Shown in pieces: positions 1 through 8,562 of a stretch of DNA of 64,000 nucleotides. The position numbers and the translations under genes are program-made. A model generated the notes under the pieces. It was not told where the DNA came from. It saw only the letters and a program-made list of their open reading frames with translations, and did no database searches. The number at the start of each line of letters is the position of its first letter. The first letter of the stretch is position 1. The DNA comes from JANNYA01 sp031422315 (GTDB lineage Bacteria; Pseudomonadota; Gammaproteobacteria; Xanthomonadales; SZUA-5). The stretch spans positions 62,001 through 126,000 of the forward strand of contig JANOQN010000085.1 of the NCBI GenBank assembly GCA_031422315.1. Reading direction: 5' to 3'.

Positions 1-57
1 TGGCTCTGGAATATTGCGCCCCGGCAAACGCTTCTCGACCGCGTTCAAAATCTTCAT
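1..57 (-). CDS. start of an unidentified gene downstream of tatD (partial)
   Basis: On the minus strand an ATG at 57 overlaps the tatD stop codon in an ATGA arrangement, and the frame stays open to the window edge (19 codons, beginning MKILNAVEKRLPG). The four-base overlap suggests translational coupling with tatD in one operon. The fragment is too short to assign a family, and the start is an inference from the overlap alone. Confidence 0.45.
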   Translation of the reverse strand, partial: MKILNAVEKRLPGRNIPEP

Positions 58-923
58 TCATGGCGTGCATCCGAGCTCTTATTCGGCCCGATTGTAGCGG
101 CTTGCTCAAGTGCATGTGGCAGCGCAAAGTTGAAGAAATGACACGCGGTTTGCGTACTCGAGCATGCCAGTGCTTCTGCAGTTTCGCCGCGTGCATGCGC
201 GACTGCCTGCAAAATGTGCGGCAAAAACTGCGGTTCATTGCGCCGATTTTTCGGCTGCGGTTTGAGCGTGCGCGGCACCAAGTACGGCGCATCGGTTTCC
301 AACATCAACCGATCAGCGGGAATTTTCTTAACGAATTCAGCAAGATGCGTGCCTCGGCGCTCATCGCAAATCCATCCGGTAATGCCGATATGGCAGTCCA
401 GCGCAAGATAGTCATCTAACTCTGATTCGATGCCGGTAAAGCAATGCACAACTGCGGCTTTAAGCTTTGGCCGAAAGCCCTGCAAGATCGCCATGAAATC
501 TGCATGTGCGTCGCGTTGATGCAGAAACACCGGCTTGTTAGCGGCTACCGCAAGCGCGAGCTGGCGCTCAAACGCAAAGCATTGATCCGCTCTGGGTGAA
601 AAATCGCGGTTGTAATCCAGACCGCATTCGCCCGCTGCGAGCACTTGCGGATGGCGCAGCAGCTCGGCAAATTGAGCTTCCACATCGCTATTAAAATCAT
701 GCGCATGATGCGGATGCAGGCCAGCAGTGGCGTATAAATAGCCCGGATAGCGCTTCGCGAGCGCCAGTGCGGCGTTGCTACCTTCTGCGCTGGCCCCGGT
801 GACCATCATCGCGGCTACGCCAGCATATTTAGCCTGTTCAATTACCCGTTCCAGATCATGGCTAAACGAGCTGTGGGTCAAATTCGCGCCAATATCAACA
901 AGGGGAAAGGCATGATTTTGCAT
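54..923 (-). CDS. tatD: TatD family metal-dependent deoxyribonuclease
   Basis: A 289-residue amidohydrolase-fold protein. TatD proteins are Mg-dependent 3'-5' exonucleases on single-stranded DNA and RNA, linked to DNA repair. The opening DIGANLTHSSF follows true TatD (DIGxNLT) rather than the YcfH/YjjV paralogues, which carry an HxH motif there. Other metal-site motifs are visible in order: AGECGLDYNRDF (glutamate), FLHQRDAH, AAVVHCFTG and LMLETDAPYL. Length matches the family. The stop overlaps the start of a further minus-strand gene at 57, so tatD is probably first or early in an operon that leaves the window. Confidence 0.93.
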   Translation of the reverse strand: MQNHAFPLVDIGANLTHSSFSHDLERVIEQAKYAGVAAMMVTGASAEGSNAALALAKRYPGYLYATAGLHPHHAHDFNSDVEAQFAELLRHPQVLAAGECGLDYNRDFSPRADQCFAFERQLALAVAANKPVFLHQRDAHADFMAILQGFRPKLKAAVVHCFTGIESELDDYLALDCHIGITGWICDERRGTHLAEFVKKIPADRLMLETDAPYLVPRTLKPQPKNRRNEPQFLPHILQAVAHARGETAEALACSSTQTACHFFNFALPHALEQAATIGPNKSSDARHE

Positions 924-1067
924 AGCTTTGTGTTGTTTCCTTCAGATAAATCGCCCAGCAGTGTAACGGCCTAAAGCCAGTAAATGACCAATAAGTTCAG
1001 AACGAATTCAGTGCCAAGTTCGATACTTAGGAGGCTCACTTTGGGCTATGAACTTTAAGGATTAATC

Positions 1068-2099
1068 ATGTCACGCATTCAAGCTGTATTTGCGTTTGGG
1101 CGATTTACTGCGTTGTCGATACTGCTGTTAGTAACCACCCTATTTGCGCCGAGGGCCAATGCATTTACGCCAGAAAGCGGTATGTGGTGGAATCCTGCCG
1201 AGGGTGGCCGCGGGTTTGCCTTCGAGATTCAAGATAATTATTTGTTTTTTACTGGCTATTTGTATAACCCAGACGGTACCCAGCTTTGGTACACCACCCA
1301 AGGCACCATGCGCGGCAATGCGGCCTATGATGGCGTGCTAACTGGCTATCGTAATGGCCAGTGTATTGGCTGCGCGCATCGCAGGCCACAAACACTGCTT
1401 GGCGTAGGTGGCAACATCAGCATTACCTTTACTACTGAAACCACGGGCCGACTGACTTGGTCAGGTGGCACCATTCCGATTGAGCGCTTTGATTTTTACT
1501 ACACCCGCACTACTGGCGACCAGCGCAATGACGTCATGCGCGGCGAATGGCATGCCACGCTGGATTACTCAGCCGTTGCCAGCAGCACCAGCAATTTCTT
1601 TGCCGATATTTTGATTTTTGATCGGGTTGACACCTCAGTCAACCCACGGCAAACCACCGGCTGCAGAGCACCGACCAGTCAAGCCAGCCGCTGCGTCAGC
1701 ACGTCACGTACGGCATCAGGGTTTTTTGATGCACCCGCTGGCAAGCACTTCTTTGTCGTCGATAACGGTTTTTCCGGCGGTGTTGATACTTTTGCGGTGT
1801 ATTCGGTGACGCTTGGCACCACGCAGTTTGATGGTTTTGCCAAGGTATGCCGCAAATCGATTTCACTGTCTTCATGCTTGTCTGATACGCGCGTTGCCAG
1901 CACGCCGGTGCGCGGATTTAGAAGCGCCAGCTTCGCATTCGTCAACACCGGTTCTGGGCCAAATAGTGTTGAGCCAAGCCCGAAGCAACTGCAATCCGTT
2001 ACTGGCCTGCCGATGGCTGAAGCAGCGCTTGCAAGCAGCAATAGCTTTGGCGTGTTTCCAGCGGCAGCATTGGATAGGCTTGCGGAAAGCATGCGCTAG
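1068..2099 (+). CDS. secreted protein of unknown function with WWNP-GGRGF motif
   Basis: A 343-residue protein with an N-terminal signal peptide (hydrophobic stretch at about 14-32, cleavage probably near ANA-FTP). The start ATG follows AAGGAT. The mature protein opens with SGMWWNPAEGGRGFAFEIQ and continues with GYLYNPDGTQLWY, a pattern I associate with extracellular beta-rich proteins of Lysobacterales and neighbours. I know of no assigned activity. Several cysteines in the middle (CIGC, TGCR, SRC, VCR, SSC) could form periplasmic disulfides. It stands alone, with tatD divergent upstream and a Uma2 gene 105 bases downstream. No enzymatic motif was recognised. Confidence 0.8.
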   Translation: MSRIQAVFAFGRFTALSILLLVTTLFAPRANAFTPESGMWWNPAEGGRGFAFEIQDNYLFFTGYLYNPDGTQLWYTTQGTMRGNAAYDGVLTGYRNGQCIGCAHRRPQTLLGVGGNISITFTTETTGRLTWSGGTIPIERFDFYYTRTTGDQRNDVMRGEWHATLDYSAVASSTSNFFADILIFDRVDTSVNPRQTTGCRAPTSQASRCVSTSRTASGFFDAPAGKHFFVVDNGFSGGVDTFAVYSVTLGTTQFDGFAKVCRKSISLSSCLSDTRVASTPVRGFRSASFAFVNTGSGPNSVEPSPKQLQSVTGLPMAEAALASSNSFGVFPAAALDRLAESMR

Positions 2100-2204
2100 C
2101 GGATTGATTTGGCCGCTTGCAGGGCTTAACGGAGCAAGCGGCTGACATACCACCGGACTCTGGCGCATTTGGCGTAACGTAGGCCTATCGATAGGAGCGA
2201 ACTC

Positions 2205-2801
2205 ATGTCAGCCGAGCCAAAATTCGTCGAGTTGACTTACTTAGATTATTTGAAGTTGCCTGAAGATGGCAAACGCTATGAGCTCATCGATGGTGAAGTT
2301 ATTGCCATGGCTGGCGCAGGTCGCAGGCATCAGCGGATCGTCGCCGCGTTATCCGCTCAGCTTCTTAGTAAGCTGAAAGGCCAGCGCTGCGAACATTTTA
2401 TCGCGCCGTTTGACGTGCGTTTACCGCACGCTGGACAAACATCGGATAGCGCCACCAACGTGGTGCAGCCTGATTTAATGGTGTATTGCGATCCTAAAAA
2501 CCACGATGATCGCGGTGGACTTGGCCCGCCTGAACTGGTCATTGAGGTGCTTTCACCCGGCAACGGCCGGCACGATCATGTGCGTAAGCTGCGTTTATAC
2601 GAAGCGGCGGGCGTGCAAGAATATTGGATTGTTGATGGCGCCAATCGCTTGCTGATCGTGCATGTGCGCGAGGGCGATCGCTTCGTATTGCTGGATTCCT
2701 TTAACTTTGACGTTGACGTACCGGTCAAATCCGTGCCGGGGCTTAGTTTGGATTTCATAGCCGTCGCAGCGGAACTTGATCGCCTTAACGATCAACTATA
2801 A
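2205..2801 (+). CDS. Uma2 family (DUF820) restriction-endonuclease-like protein
   Basis: A 198-residue protein of the Uma2 family, which has a PD-(D/E)XK nuclease fold. Typical features are the N-terminal YLKLPEDGKRYELIDGEV and the catalytic-like pair QPDLMVYC and PELVIEVLSPGN, followed by KLRLYEAAGVQEYWIVD. The putative active-site Asp and Glu are present, so it may be an active nuclease. The biological role of Uma2 proteins is not established. They are abundant in cyanobacteria and scattered elsewhere, often as mobile singletons. It is convergent with the pteridine reductase gene, only 3 bases apart at their ends. Confidence 0.88.
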   Translation: MSAEPKFVELTYLDYLKLPEDGKRYELIDGEVIAMAGAGRRHQRIVAALSAQLLSKLKGQRCEHFIAPFDVRLPHAGQTSDSATNVVQPDLMVYCDPKNHDDRGGLGPPELVIEVLSPGNGRHDHVRKLRLYEAAGVQEYWIVDGANRLLIVHVREGDRFVLLDSFNFDVDVPVKSVPGLSLDFIAVAAELDRLNDQL

Positions 2802-2804
2802 CGA

Positions 2805-3542
2805 TCAAATATAAAGCCAGCGACCGCCATCAACGCGCAATATCTGCCCGGTGATATAGCTGGAGCCCTGCACTAGAAACAAAATTGCACCGGCAATATC
2901 GCTAGGCGCGCCTTGACGTTTGAGTGCCGTGCGCTCCAAAACAATAGCGGGCGTCTCAGCTTTTTCCATATTGGTGGACCAAATAATATTCCCAGGCGCA
3001 ACGCCGTTGACGCGTACTTCTGGGCCCAATTCACGCGCTAACGCGTAGGTCATCGACACCAATGCGGCTTTTGCCATGCAATACGGCGTGTAGCGGGCCA
3101 ATGGTCTGTCTGCATAAATGTCGACCATATTGACGATTGCGCCTTGGCTGGCCTTTAAATGCGGTGCGGCTGCTTGCGATAAAAAAAGCGGCGCGCGCGC
3201 GTTGGTGGCGAACAGATCTTCAAAGTGATGCGCGCTGATTTCACCCAATGCCGTTGGGTAAAAACTCGACGCGTTGTTGATCAAAGCGTCCAAACGGCCA
3301 AATCGTGCAATTGTTTTGTCAATCAAGGCGGGCAGGGCAGCTAGATCGGCTAAATCAGCCTGCAGCAGCAGCACCGAATGTTCGCGCTGTGCGCCAAGCT
3401 CCATTTGCAGTGCTCTGGCATCGATATCACTTGAATGGTAGTGCAGCGCAATATCAAAGCCAGCCGCGTGCAGCGTGCGCACAATGTCTGCGCCGATGCG
3501 CTTAGCGCCGCCGGTAACCAGTGCAACTCGATTATTTGGCAT
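2805..3542 (-). CDS. pteridine reductase-like short-chain dehydrogenase
   Basis: A 245-residue classical-size SDR. The nucleotide-binding motif is TGGAKRIG (residues about 10-17), with the basic KR that favours NADPH and marks the pteridine reductase/FolM group. NNAS follows, then an Asp (NMVDIYA) in place of the usual catalytic Ser, and YCMAK supplies Tyr and Lys. Asp-Tyr-Lys is the pteridine reductase triad. The likely reaction is reduction of dihydrofolate or dihydrobiopterin-type pteridines. It is divergent from the MidA-like gene, with only about 30 bases between the two starts, so the promoters must overlap the coding regions or leaders. Confidence 0.88.
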   Translation of the reverse strand: MPNNRVALVTGGAKRIGADIVRTLHAAGFDIALHYHSSDIDARALQMELGAQREHSVLLLQADLADLAALPALIDKTIARFGRLDALINNASSFYPTALGEISAHHFEDLFATNARAPLFLSQAAAPHLKASQGAIVNMVDIYADRPLARYTPYCMAKAALVSMTYALARELGPEVRVNGVAPGNIIWSTNMEKAETPAIVLERTALKRQGAPSDIAGAILFLVQGSSYITGQILRVDGGRWLYI

Positions 3543-3572
3543 ATTCGTATCCGTTCAATATTCGAAGCGATT

Positions 3573-4814
3573 ATGCTTGAGTGTATGTCAATAAAAAATT
3601 CGAACCAAAGCGCTGCGCTGCTGCAGCAATTGCCTGCACCATCAGCCGATGCGCTTGCGCAAAGCAAAGCGCTCAAAGCGCTTATTGCCGATGAAATAGC
3701 TGCGCGTGGCGAGCTGACTTTCGCACGCTATGTTGAGCTAACCCAATATGCGCCTGGGCTAGGCTACTACTCGGCAGGTGCGCAAAAATTCGCTGAGCGT
3801 GTGACTTTGCAGGGAGCCGAATTACAAGGTGATTTCGTAACCGCACCTGAGTTAGGCTCGGTATTTGCGCGCTGCATTGCCAAACTCATAGCGCCTATTT
3901 TTAGCGCTAATCCAAACGCGGTATTTCTAGAAATTGGTGCAGGCTCAGGCGCGTTTGCTTGTGATGTGTTAGCGGCGCTTGAGCATGCGAAAGCACTGCC
4001 GTCACAGTATTTGATACTAGAACGCAGCGCTGATTTAAAAGCGCGCCAAGCAACAAAAATAAAGGCGCTAATTCCAGAGTATTTTCAACGCGTTAGCTGG
4101 ATAGACGCGCCGCCATCAGCACCGTGGGATGGTGTTTTGTTTGGTAATGAAGTAATTGATGCGCTGCCTTTTGAGCGGTTCGAGGTAACCGAAAATGGAC
4201 CGATGCAACTGGGCGTGCAGCTTGATGAGTCGGGTGATTTTTACTATAGAACGGGTGCGCCGATTCTACTAGTCGATCACCTCTTGAAGGCTTCTGAATT
4301 ACCGCTAGGCTATCAATCAGAATTCCAGCCGCAACTTTGCGCTTGGCTGCATGGGCTTACGCAAAACCTAGGGCAGGGCCTGGTGCTGCTGATTGATTAT
4401 GGCTACACCCGCACCGAATATTATTTGCCAGAACGAAGCAGTGGCACGCTGGTTTGCCACTATCAGCACCGCATGTTTGACGATGCTTTTATTTATCCAG
4501 GTTTAGTCGATATCAGCTGCTCGGTTGATTTTACCGCGCTGGCTGAAGCGGGTTTAGCTGCGGGGCTTGAGCTGCTGAGCTATGCCTCGCAAGCCCAATT
4601 GCTAATCGCCGCAGGGCTCAATGACGTGCTTGCGATGGCTGATTTCGAAAACTTGCCACAACGTGCGCGCTCGCGCTTGAGCGCAGAGGTGCGTACGTTG
4701 AGTTTGCCTGGTGAAATGGGTGAGCGCATGCAAGCGATGGCTTGGGCGCGTGGGTTGCCGGCTGAGCAGTTGCACCCGGCGTTTTCATGGCCTGACTGGC
4801 GGCATCGTTTGTAA
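3573..4814 (+). CDS. MidA-type class I SAM-dependent protein arginine methyltransferase
   Basis: Encodes about 413 residues of the DUF185/MidA (NDUFAF7) family. In mitochondria this family methylates an arginine of complex I subunit NDUFS2; the bacterial substrate is not settled. Visible family features are YAPGLGYYSAGAQKF near the N-terminus, the SAM-binding motif FLEIGAGSGAFACDVL, FGNEVIDALPFERF and LIDYGYTRTEYY. An open frame extends upstream to 3435, but that would lie inside the divergent SDR gene. I choose ATG 3573, preceded by GAAGCG; ATG 3585 is an alternative. Proximity to a pteridine reductase gene is a recurrent gammaproteobacterial arrangement. Confidence 0.88.
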   Translation: MLECMSIKNSNQSAALLQQLPAPSADALAQSKALKALIADEIAARGELTFARYVELTQYAPGLGYYSAGAQKFAERVTLQGAELQGDFVTAPELGSVFARCIAKLIAPIFSANPNAVFLEIGAGSGAFACDVLAALEHAKALPSQYLILERSADLKARQATKIKALIPEYFQRVSWIDAPPSAPWDGVLFGNEVIDALPFERFEVTENGPMQLGVQLDESGDFYYRTGAPILLVDHLLKASELPLGYQSEFQPQLCAWLHGLTQNLGQGLVLLIDYGYTRTEYYLPERSSGTLVCHYQHRMFDDAFIYPGLVDISCSVDFTALAEAGLAAGLELLSYASQAQLLIAAGLNDVLAMADFENLPQRARSRLSAEVRTLSLPGEMGERMQAMAWARGLPAEQLHPAFSWPDWRHRL

Positions 4815-4848
4815 ATGCGCAACTACAACAATCATTCGCTAATCAAGC

Positions 4849-7227
4849 TCAAAACCCATACCGCAACTTAAGCAAAAACTGATCGGTATCGCTCAGTTCA
4901 ATGACGTCATCAAGCAAATCAAAAGCGCGCTGATACTCAGCGTCAAAGCGATCACCGCCTCGGCTGTAGACGGCGAAAAAATCACTGATCGGATTAATTT
5001 TATAGCGATAGCGAAGCTGAAAGCCAAAGTTCTGAATGGCAAATGCCCGCACTGGCTCAGCGCTCGTGACTAGAGTTCGATCAGGCCGCAAATTAAACGC
5101 CAACGGGCTTCGGCCGGTAATCGCGAGCAGTTCAGTTTTTAATCTTAGCTCGTGCTTATCACCGCTAAACCACTCCAAATCAACCCGTGCAGAGCTGCTT
5201 TGGGTTTGCTTATAGCGGCCAAACAAAGTGCCTGATCGCCAGAGCAAGCGTTCGTCAAAACGCGTCGCACTTAAGCCGATCCTGGTGCTAAAACTATCGC
5301 TAATCCAAAAGCGCATGGCAGGCGCAAAATCAATAATTTGTTTGCGTGTACCGCCGCGTTCGATGAAAAAATAACCACCCCATTTCCAGTTGCCAATACG
5401 CGCGCTGTCGTGTTCAAGGAAAAATCCGTGCGACGCGCTTACGTTGAGCGCGCCATTGCCCCGGCTAATCAGATCATCTACGCCACGCGTGGCTCTGGAT
5501 AGTTCAATGTAGCCGGTCGAGCCGCCCGAATAGACCAAATCAGCGCCAATCTCGAACCGTTTTCGCAGCAGCTGGTTGCTATTGTTTTCACTGATATTCC
5601 CATCTAGGCTGATCGAAGCTGAGCGTAGACCAAAACGGCCCTGTAAATCTTGGAAACGCCAAGTCGGCTCAAATTCAAACAGCGAAACGTTATTACGGCG
5701 CTGAAAGCCTAAGTCATTGAAATCAACGTCATTATCGTATCGCGTGTAATCCATCGACAGCTCAAAGCGCTCGCTCGGGCGATAGCTGCTGCGTAACCAG
5801 CCACCATAGCCCGAGCGCGCCTCGCGCCCGCTGGCAGTGCCGGAATTAAGCAGCGCAAATTCACCGTCGGGCCTTGAATTTACGGCTGCGCCACGTAGCA
5901 GCCAGCTGCCGAAAGCGGCGCTGCCATCCAATGAAATCAGCGCAGTTTGCCGATCCAAAAACGGGCGATCAACAAAGCTTGTTAGTACGCCTAGATCAAG
6001 CTCAGCAGCCCCGAATGCAATGTTCGGGCGAATCGTGCGCAGCGCGGCAATGCTGCGCCCAACGCTGTCTGGGTCTGATTCCGATACCGCAAACACACCG
6101 TAGTCAAATCCAGCGATAGAGCCTGATATTTTTGTTGCCAAGTCAATGTCGCTAACGCCATTGCCATCGTCGCGATTGCCACCGGCACGTCTTGTGTAAA
6201 CCAGGCTTTCTTCCTCTGGTGATTGCAGTACGAAGATCGATTGGTTTTCAGTAAAAAAAGGCCGTTTGTCAGAGAAAAACAACTCGACCGCATCAAAATT
6301 GACCACTAAATCATCGCTCTCAACCTGGCCAAAATCAGGGTTGATGGCGGCGGTTACTTGCAAATCAGAGCTTGGCTTCCAAAACAAATCAATGCCAGTG
6401 CGAAATGCGCGGCCACCCGAATTGAGATCGGCTTGCGCGGTGATGTACGGATAAACTTTAAACAGCGACTGGCTAAATGCCGGCACCGAATGCTTTTCAA
6501 AAAGCGATAAAAACTGCGGCCTAAAAAACACGATGCCCGGACTTGCCGCGCGTAAATCTTGCGAGCCAATCACTCGATCCACATACAAGCCAACGCTGCG
6601 ATTATCCCCGGCTGCTTTGCGCATAAGCGCGCTGCTCCAGGGCACCAAGATTTCTGCCTGCCAACCGGCGCCATCGTCTAGCTCTGTTACAGAGTGGCTC
6701 CACACACCATCCCAGTCTGGATTGAATTGATTTTCATTGCTGATGGTGCTGTCTTCAATGGAATTTGAGCGAGATACCGTCATGTTGTAGCCGCTTTGAC
6801 CGGCACCGTCGAAATCAATCATGATATTGACGCGGTCAGCGCCGCGAAGGTTGTCGCGCAGCTGGCGGGGTGCTCTGGCTGGATATTTTAGAACATCTTG
6901 AAAACAGATGAAATGAAACGCCAAACCATCGCTTGTAGCAAGCCAGCGCACCTCGGTTTTGAAATCTGGAACTGCACCAGTTTCTGGCGCTGTGAGTTTC
7001 AAGTCAGTTATTTGCTGTGCCGATTGCCATATCAATTCGTCGGCTTTGCCGTCAATGCTGAGCGGTAAACTGCTTGCTGGCTTTGCTGTTAGTTGAGCGC
7101 TGAAAGCTAGTGCTGCTAAAGCGAGAATCGCACCGACAAATCGTTCGCTCCGAAGTTGTCGAACGCCGGGTTTGTAAAGATTGATAGTGGCCAATAGGCG
7201 CGCGGTTTTGACGGGAATTTTTATCAT
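4849..7227 (-). CDS. DUF5916 / CBM9-like outer-membrane protein
   Basis: A 792-residue exported protein. A hydrophobic stretch at about 30-48 ending in TAKPAS looks like a signal sequence, although the N-terminus is long. Residues about 50-240 resemble a family 9 carbohydrate-binding (DOMON-like) module: LSIDGKADELIWQSA, then RVNIMIDFDGAGQSGYNM and WQAEILVPWSSALM. The rest is beta-strand-rich with alternating aromatic residues, and the protein ends in LLKLRYGF, a C-terminal phenylalanine typical of outer-membrane barrels. The family is DUF5916. Its function is unproven, and some relatives lie near TonB receptors or hydrolases. No operon partner is seen here. Confidence 0.85.
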   Translation of the reverse strand: MIKIPVKTARLLATINLYKPGVRQLRSERFVGAILALAALAFSAQLTAKPASSLPLSIDGKADELIWQSAQQITDLKLTAPETGAVPDFKTEVRWLATSDGLAFHFICFQDVLKYPARAPRQLRDNLRGADRVNIMIDFDGAGQSGYNMTVSRSNSIEDSTISNENQFNPDWDGVWSHSVTELDDGAGWQAEILVPWSSALMRKAAGDNRSVGLYVDRVIGSQDLRAASPGIVFFRPQFLSLFEKHSVPAFSQSLFKVYPYITAQADLNSGGRAFRTGIDLFWKPSSDLQVTAAINPDFGQVESDDLVVNFDAVELFFSDKRPFFTENQSIFVLQSPEEESLVYTRRAGGNRDDGNGVSDIDLATKISGSIAGFDYGVFAVSESDPDSVGRSIAALRTIRPNIAFGAAELDLGVLTSFVDRPFLDRQTALISLDGSAAFGSWLLRGAAVNSRPDGEFALLNSGTASGREARSGYGGWLRSSYRPSERFELSMDYTRYDNDVDFNDLGFQRRNNVSLFEFEPTWRFQDLQGRFGLRSASISLDGNISENNSNQLLRKRFEIGADLVYSGGSTGYIELSRATRGVDDLISRGNGALNVSASHGFFLEHDSARIGNWKWGGYFFIERGGTRKQIIDFAPAMRFWISDSFSTRIGLSATRFDERLLWRSGTLFGRYKQTQSSSARVDLEWFSGDKHELRLKTELLAITGRSPLAFNLRPDRTLVTSAEPVRAFAIQNFGFQLRYRYKINPISDFFAVYSRGGDRFDAEYQRAFDLLDDVIELSDTDQFLLKLRYGF

Positions 7228-7605
7228 GCGAAATTCTAGTCAGCACGATGATTGGAGCTAGTCCCAAAAGTCAGGTTTGAGGTTTGAGGTTTGATGTTGT
7301 TGAACTCGAACTATTCGAACTCAAATATCTCATAGCAAGTTGTCGCTGCTACACGTCATTCCCGCGAAGGCGGGAACCCAGTCTCGCCGAACGTTCAAGG
7401 TGCTTGCTGGTGTAAAAATGCGTGGTTCGGTACTTTTTGAAGCCTTGTACGTTCGTTCGTGGTGAGCTTGGCGAACCTTGAAGCCTTTCGAATCTCTGAC
7501 TCCGGTACTGGGTCCGAGATGACGTTTCTTGATTCACCAGGAAAGTCGATTTTTAGAGTCTCTTTTTGCCTTCTGAATTTTTTCAATAACCATCAATCAG
7601 TCAAT
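7228..7605. other. 378-base intergenic stretch without a gene
   Basis: This gap lies between the starts of the DUF5916 gene (minus) and the carbonic anhydrase stop. The short open frames here are shadows of repeated DNA. Its first part contains short tandem-like runs (tttgaggtttgaggtttgat at 7276-7295). Most of the remainder is the dispersed repeat described separately (7354-7530). I see no credible promoter or small gene. Confidence 0.6.
7354..7530. repeat. dispersed REP-like repeat (copy 1, composite)
   Basis: Contains cgtcattcccgcgaaggcgg at 7354-7373 followed by gaacccag, an imperfect hairpin core. It continues through gtaaaaatgcg (7412-7422) and a second module cgttcgtggtgagcttggcg (7452-7471). 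A similar block including gaaggcgggaacccag, gaac, ggtgctt and gtaaaaatgcg occurs at 58541-58625, and the core recurs at 60151-60180. Both halves look like short palindromic repeats that are spread across many proteobacterial genomes. Confidence 0.7.
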
Positions 7606-8250
7606 CTACGCCTCAAACTGCAATAGCGCCTGTTGATAGACCTCACTTGGATCTGTATCTGCCGTCATGGTCACTTTCAAATCGTGAATCAAGCCATTGC
7701 TAAGGCCGTAAATCCAGCCGTGCACCGAGACATCTTGGCCGCGTTTCCAGGCGTCGCGCAGGATCGTGGTGTGGCTAACGTTTTGCACCTGTTCGATCAC
7801 ATTGAGCTCGCACAAACGATCGTGCCCGGCTTCACCATCTAGCGCATTGAGCTGATCGCGGTGTTTATGGTGTACATCTTGCAAATGCCGCAGCCAATTG
7901 TCGCTCAGGCCTAAGCGATCTCGTCGCAGCGCAGCCTGCACGCCGCTACAGCCAAAGTGGCCGCAAACAATGACATGTTTGACTTTCAATAGATCAACCG
8001 CAAACTGCATTACCGACAGGCAGTTAAAATCGGTATGTACAACCAAGTTCGCCACGTTTCGATGCACGAATAGCTCGCCTGGTAATAGTCCAACAATTTG
8101 ATTGGCCGGCACCCGGCTATCCGAACAGCCGATCCATAAATATTCGGGGAACTGCTGGCCGGAAAGTTTGGCGAAAAATTCTGGATCTTGCCGGCGAATG
8201 GCTTCGGCCCAGATGACGTTGTTGCTGAGTAAGTTTTGTATTGAGCTCAT
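7606..8250 (-). CDS. can: beta-class carbonic anhydrase
   Basis: 214 residues from ATG 8250; an in-frame extension to 8349 runs into repeat DNA, and AGGAT precedes ATG 8250. It interconverts CO2 and bicarbonate using zinc in the cytoplasm. With this start the ligands fall at Cys42, Asp44, His98 and Cys101 (motifs CSDSR and CGHFGC), the same numbering as E. coli Can, with Arg46 completing the Asp-Arg dyad. This agreement supports the start. It is flanked by repeat-rich intergenic DNA on both sides and is probably monocistronic. Confidence 0.95.
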   Translation of the reverse strand: MSSIQNLLSNNVIWAEAIRRQDPEFFAKLSGQQFPEYLWIGCSDSRVPANQIVGLLPGELFVHRNVANLVVHTDFNCLSVMQFAVDLLKVKHVIVCGHFGCSGVQAALRRDRLGLSDNWLRHLQDVHHKHRDQLNALDGEAGHDRLCELNVIEQVQNVSHTTILRDAWKRGQDVSVHGWIYGLSNGLIHDLKVTMTADTDPSEVYQQALLQFEA

Positions 8251-8325
8251 GCTGATCCTAGTATTTGAGGAAGCGATTCTACCGGGTGTTTTGCTAATTA
8301 TTTCGATGAATCGTTCGCGCCAAAC

Positions 8326-8520
8326 ACCCTCTCCTCCAGCCCCTCCCATAAAGGGAGAGGGGAGCTTATTAGGGCTTCGATCAGCGTTGACGGCGGTTCT
8401 TAGCCCCTCTCGCGCTTCGATCAGCGTTGACGGCGGTTCTTAGCCCCTCTCGAGCTTCGATCAGCGATAAAGTTGGTTTTAGCCCCTCTCCCTTTATGGG
8501 AGAGGGGTTGGGGAGAGGGT
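8326..8520. repeat. inverted-repeat element enclosing a 40-bp tandem repeat
   Basis: Left arm 8326-8365 (accctctcctccagcccctc...) and right arm 8481-8520 are near-perfect inverted copies of about 40 bases. Each contains cataaagggagagggg or its complement. Between them a 40-base unit starting gcttcgatcagcg is repeated at 8374, 8414 and 8454; the third copy diverges into the right arm. The whole could fold into a long hairpin or be a miniature non-autonomous element. It has no open frame of its own and fills the 312-base gap between the carbonic anhydrase and PAS-GGDEF-EAL genes. Confidence 0.8.
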
Positions 8521-8562
8521 TTTTTCGGGAGTACATCACACCTAACAGAGAAGACCTATCAC

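Noticed and set aside
8326..8520. CRISPR array
   Set aside because: Only 2.7 direct copies, the 40-base unit repeats end to end without spacers, and no cas gene is nearby.
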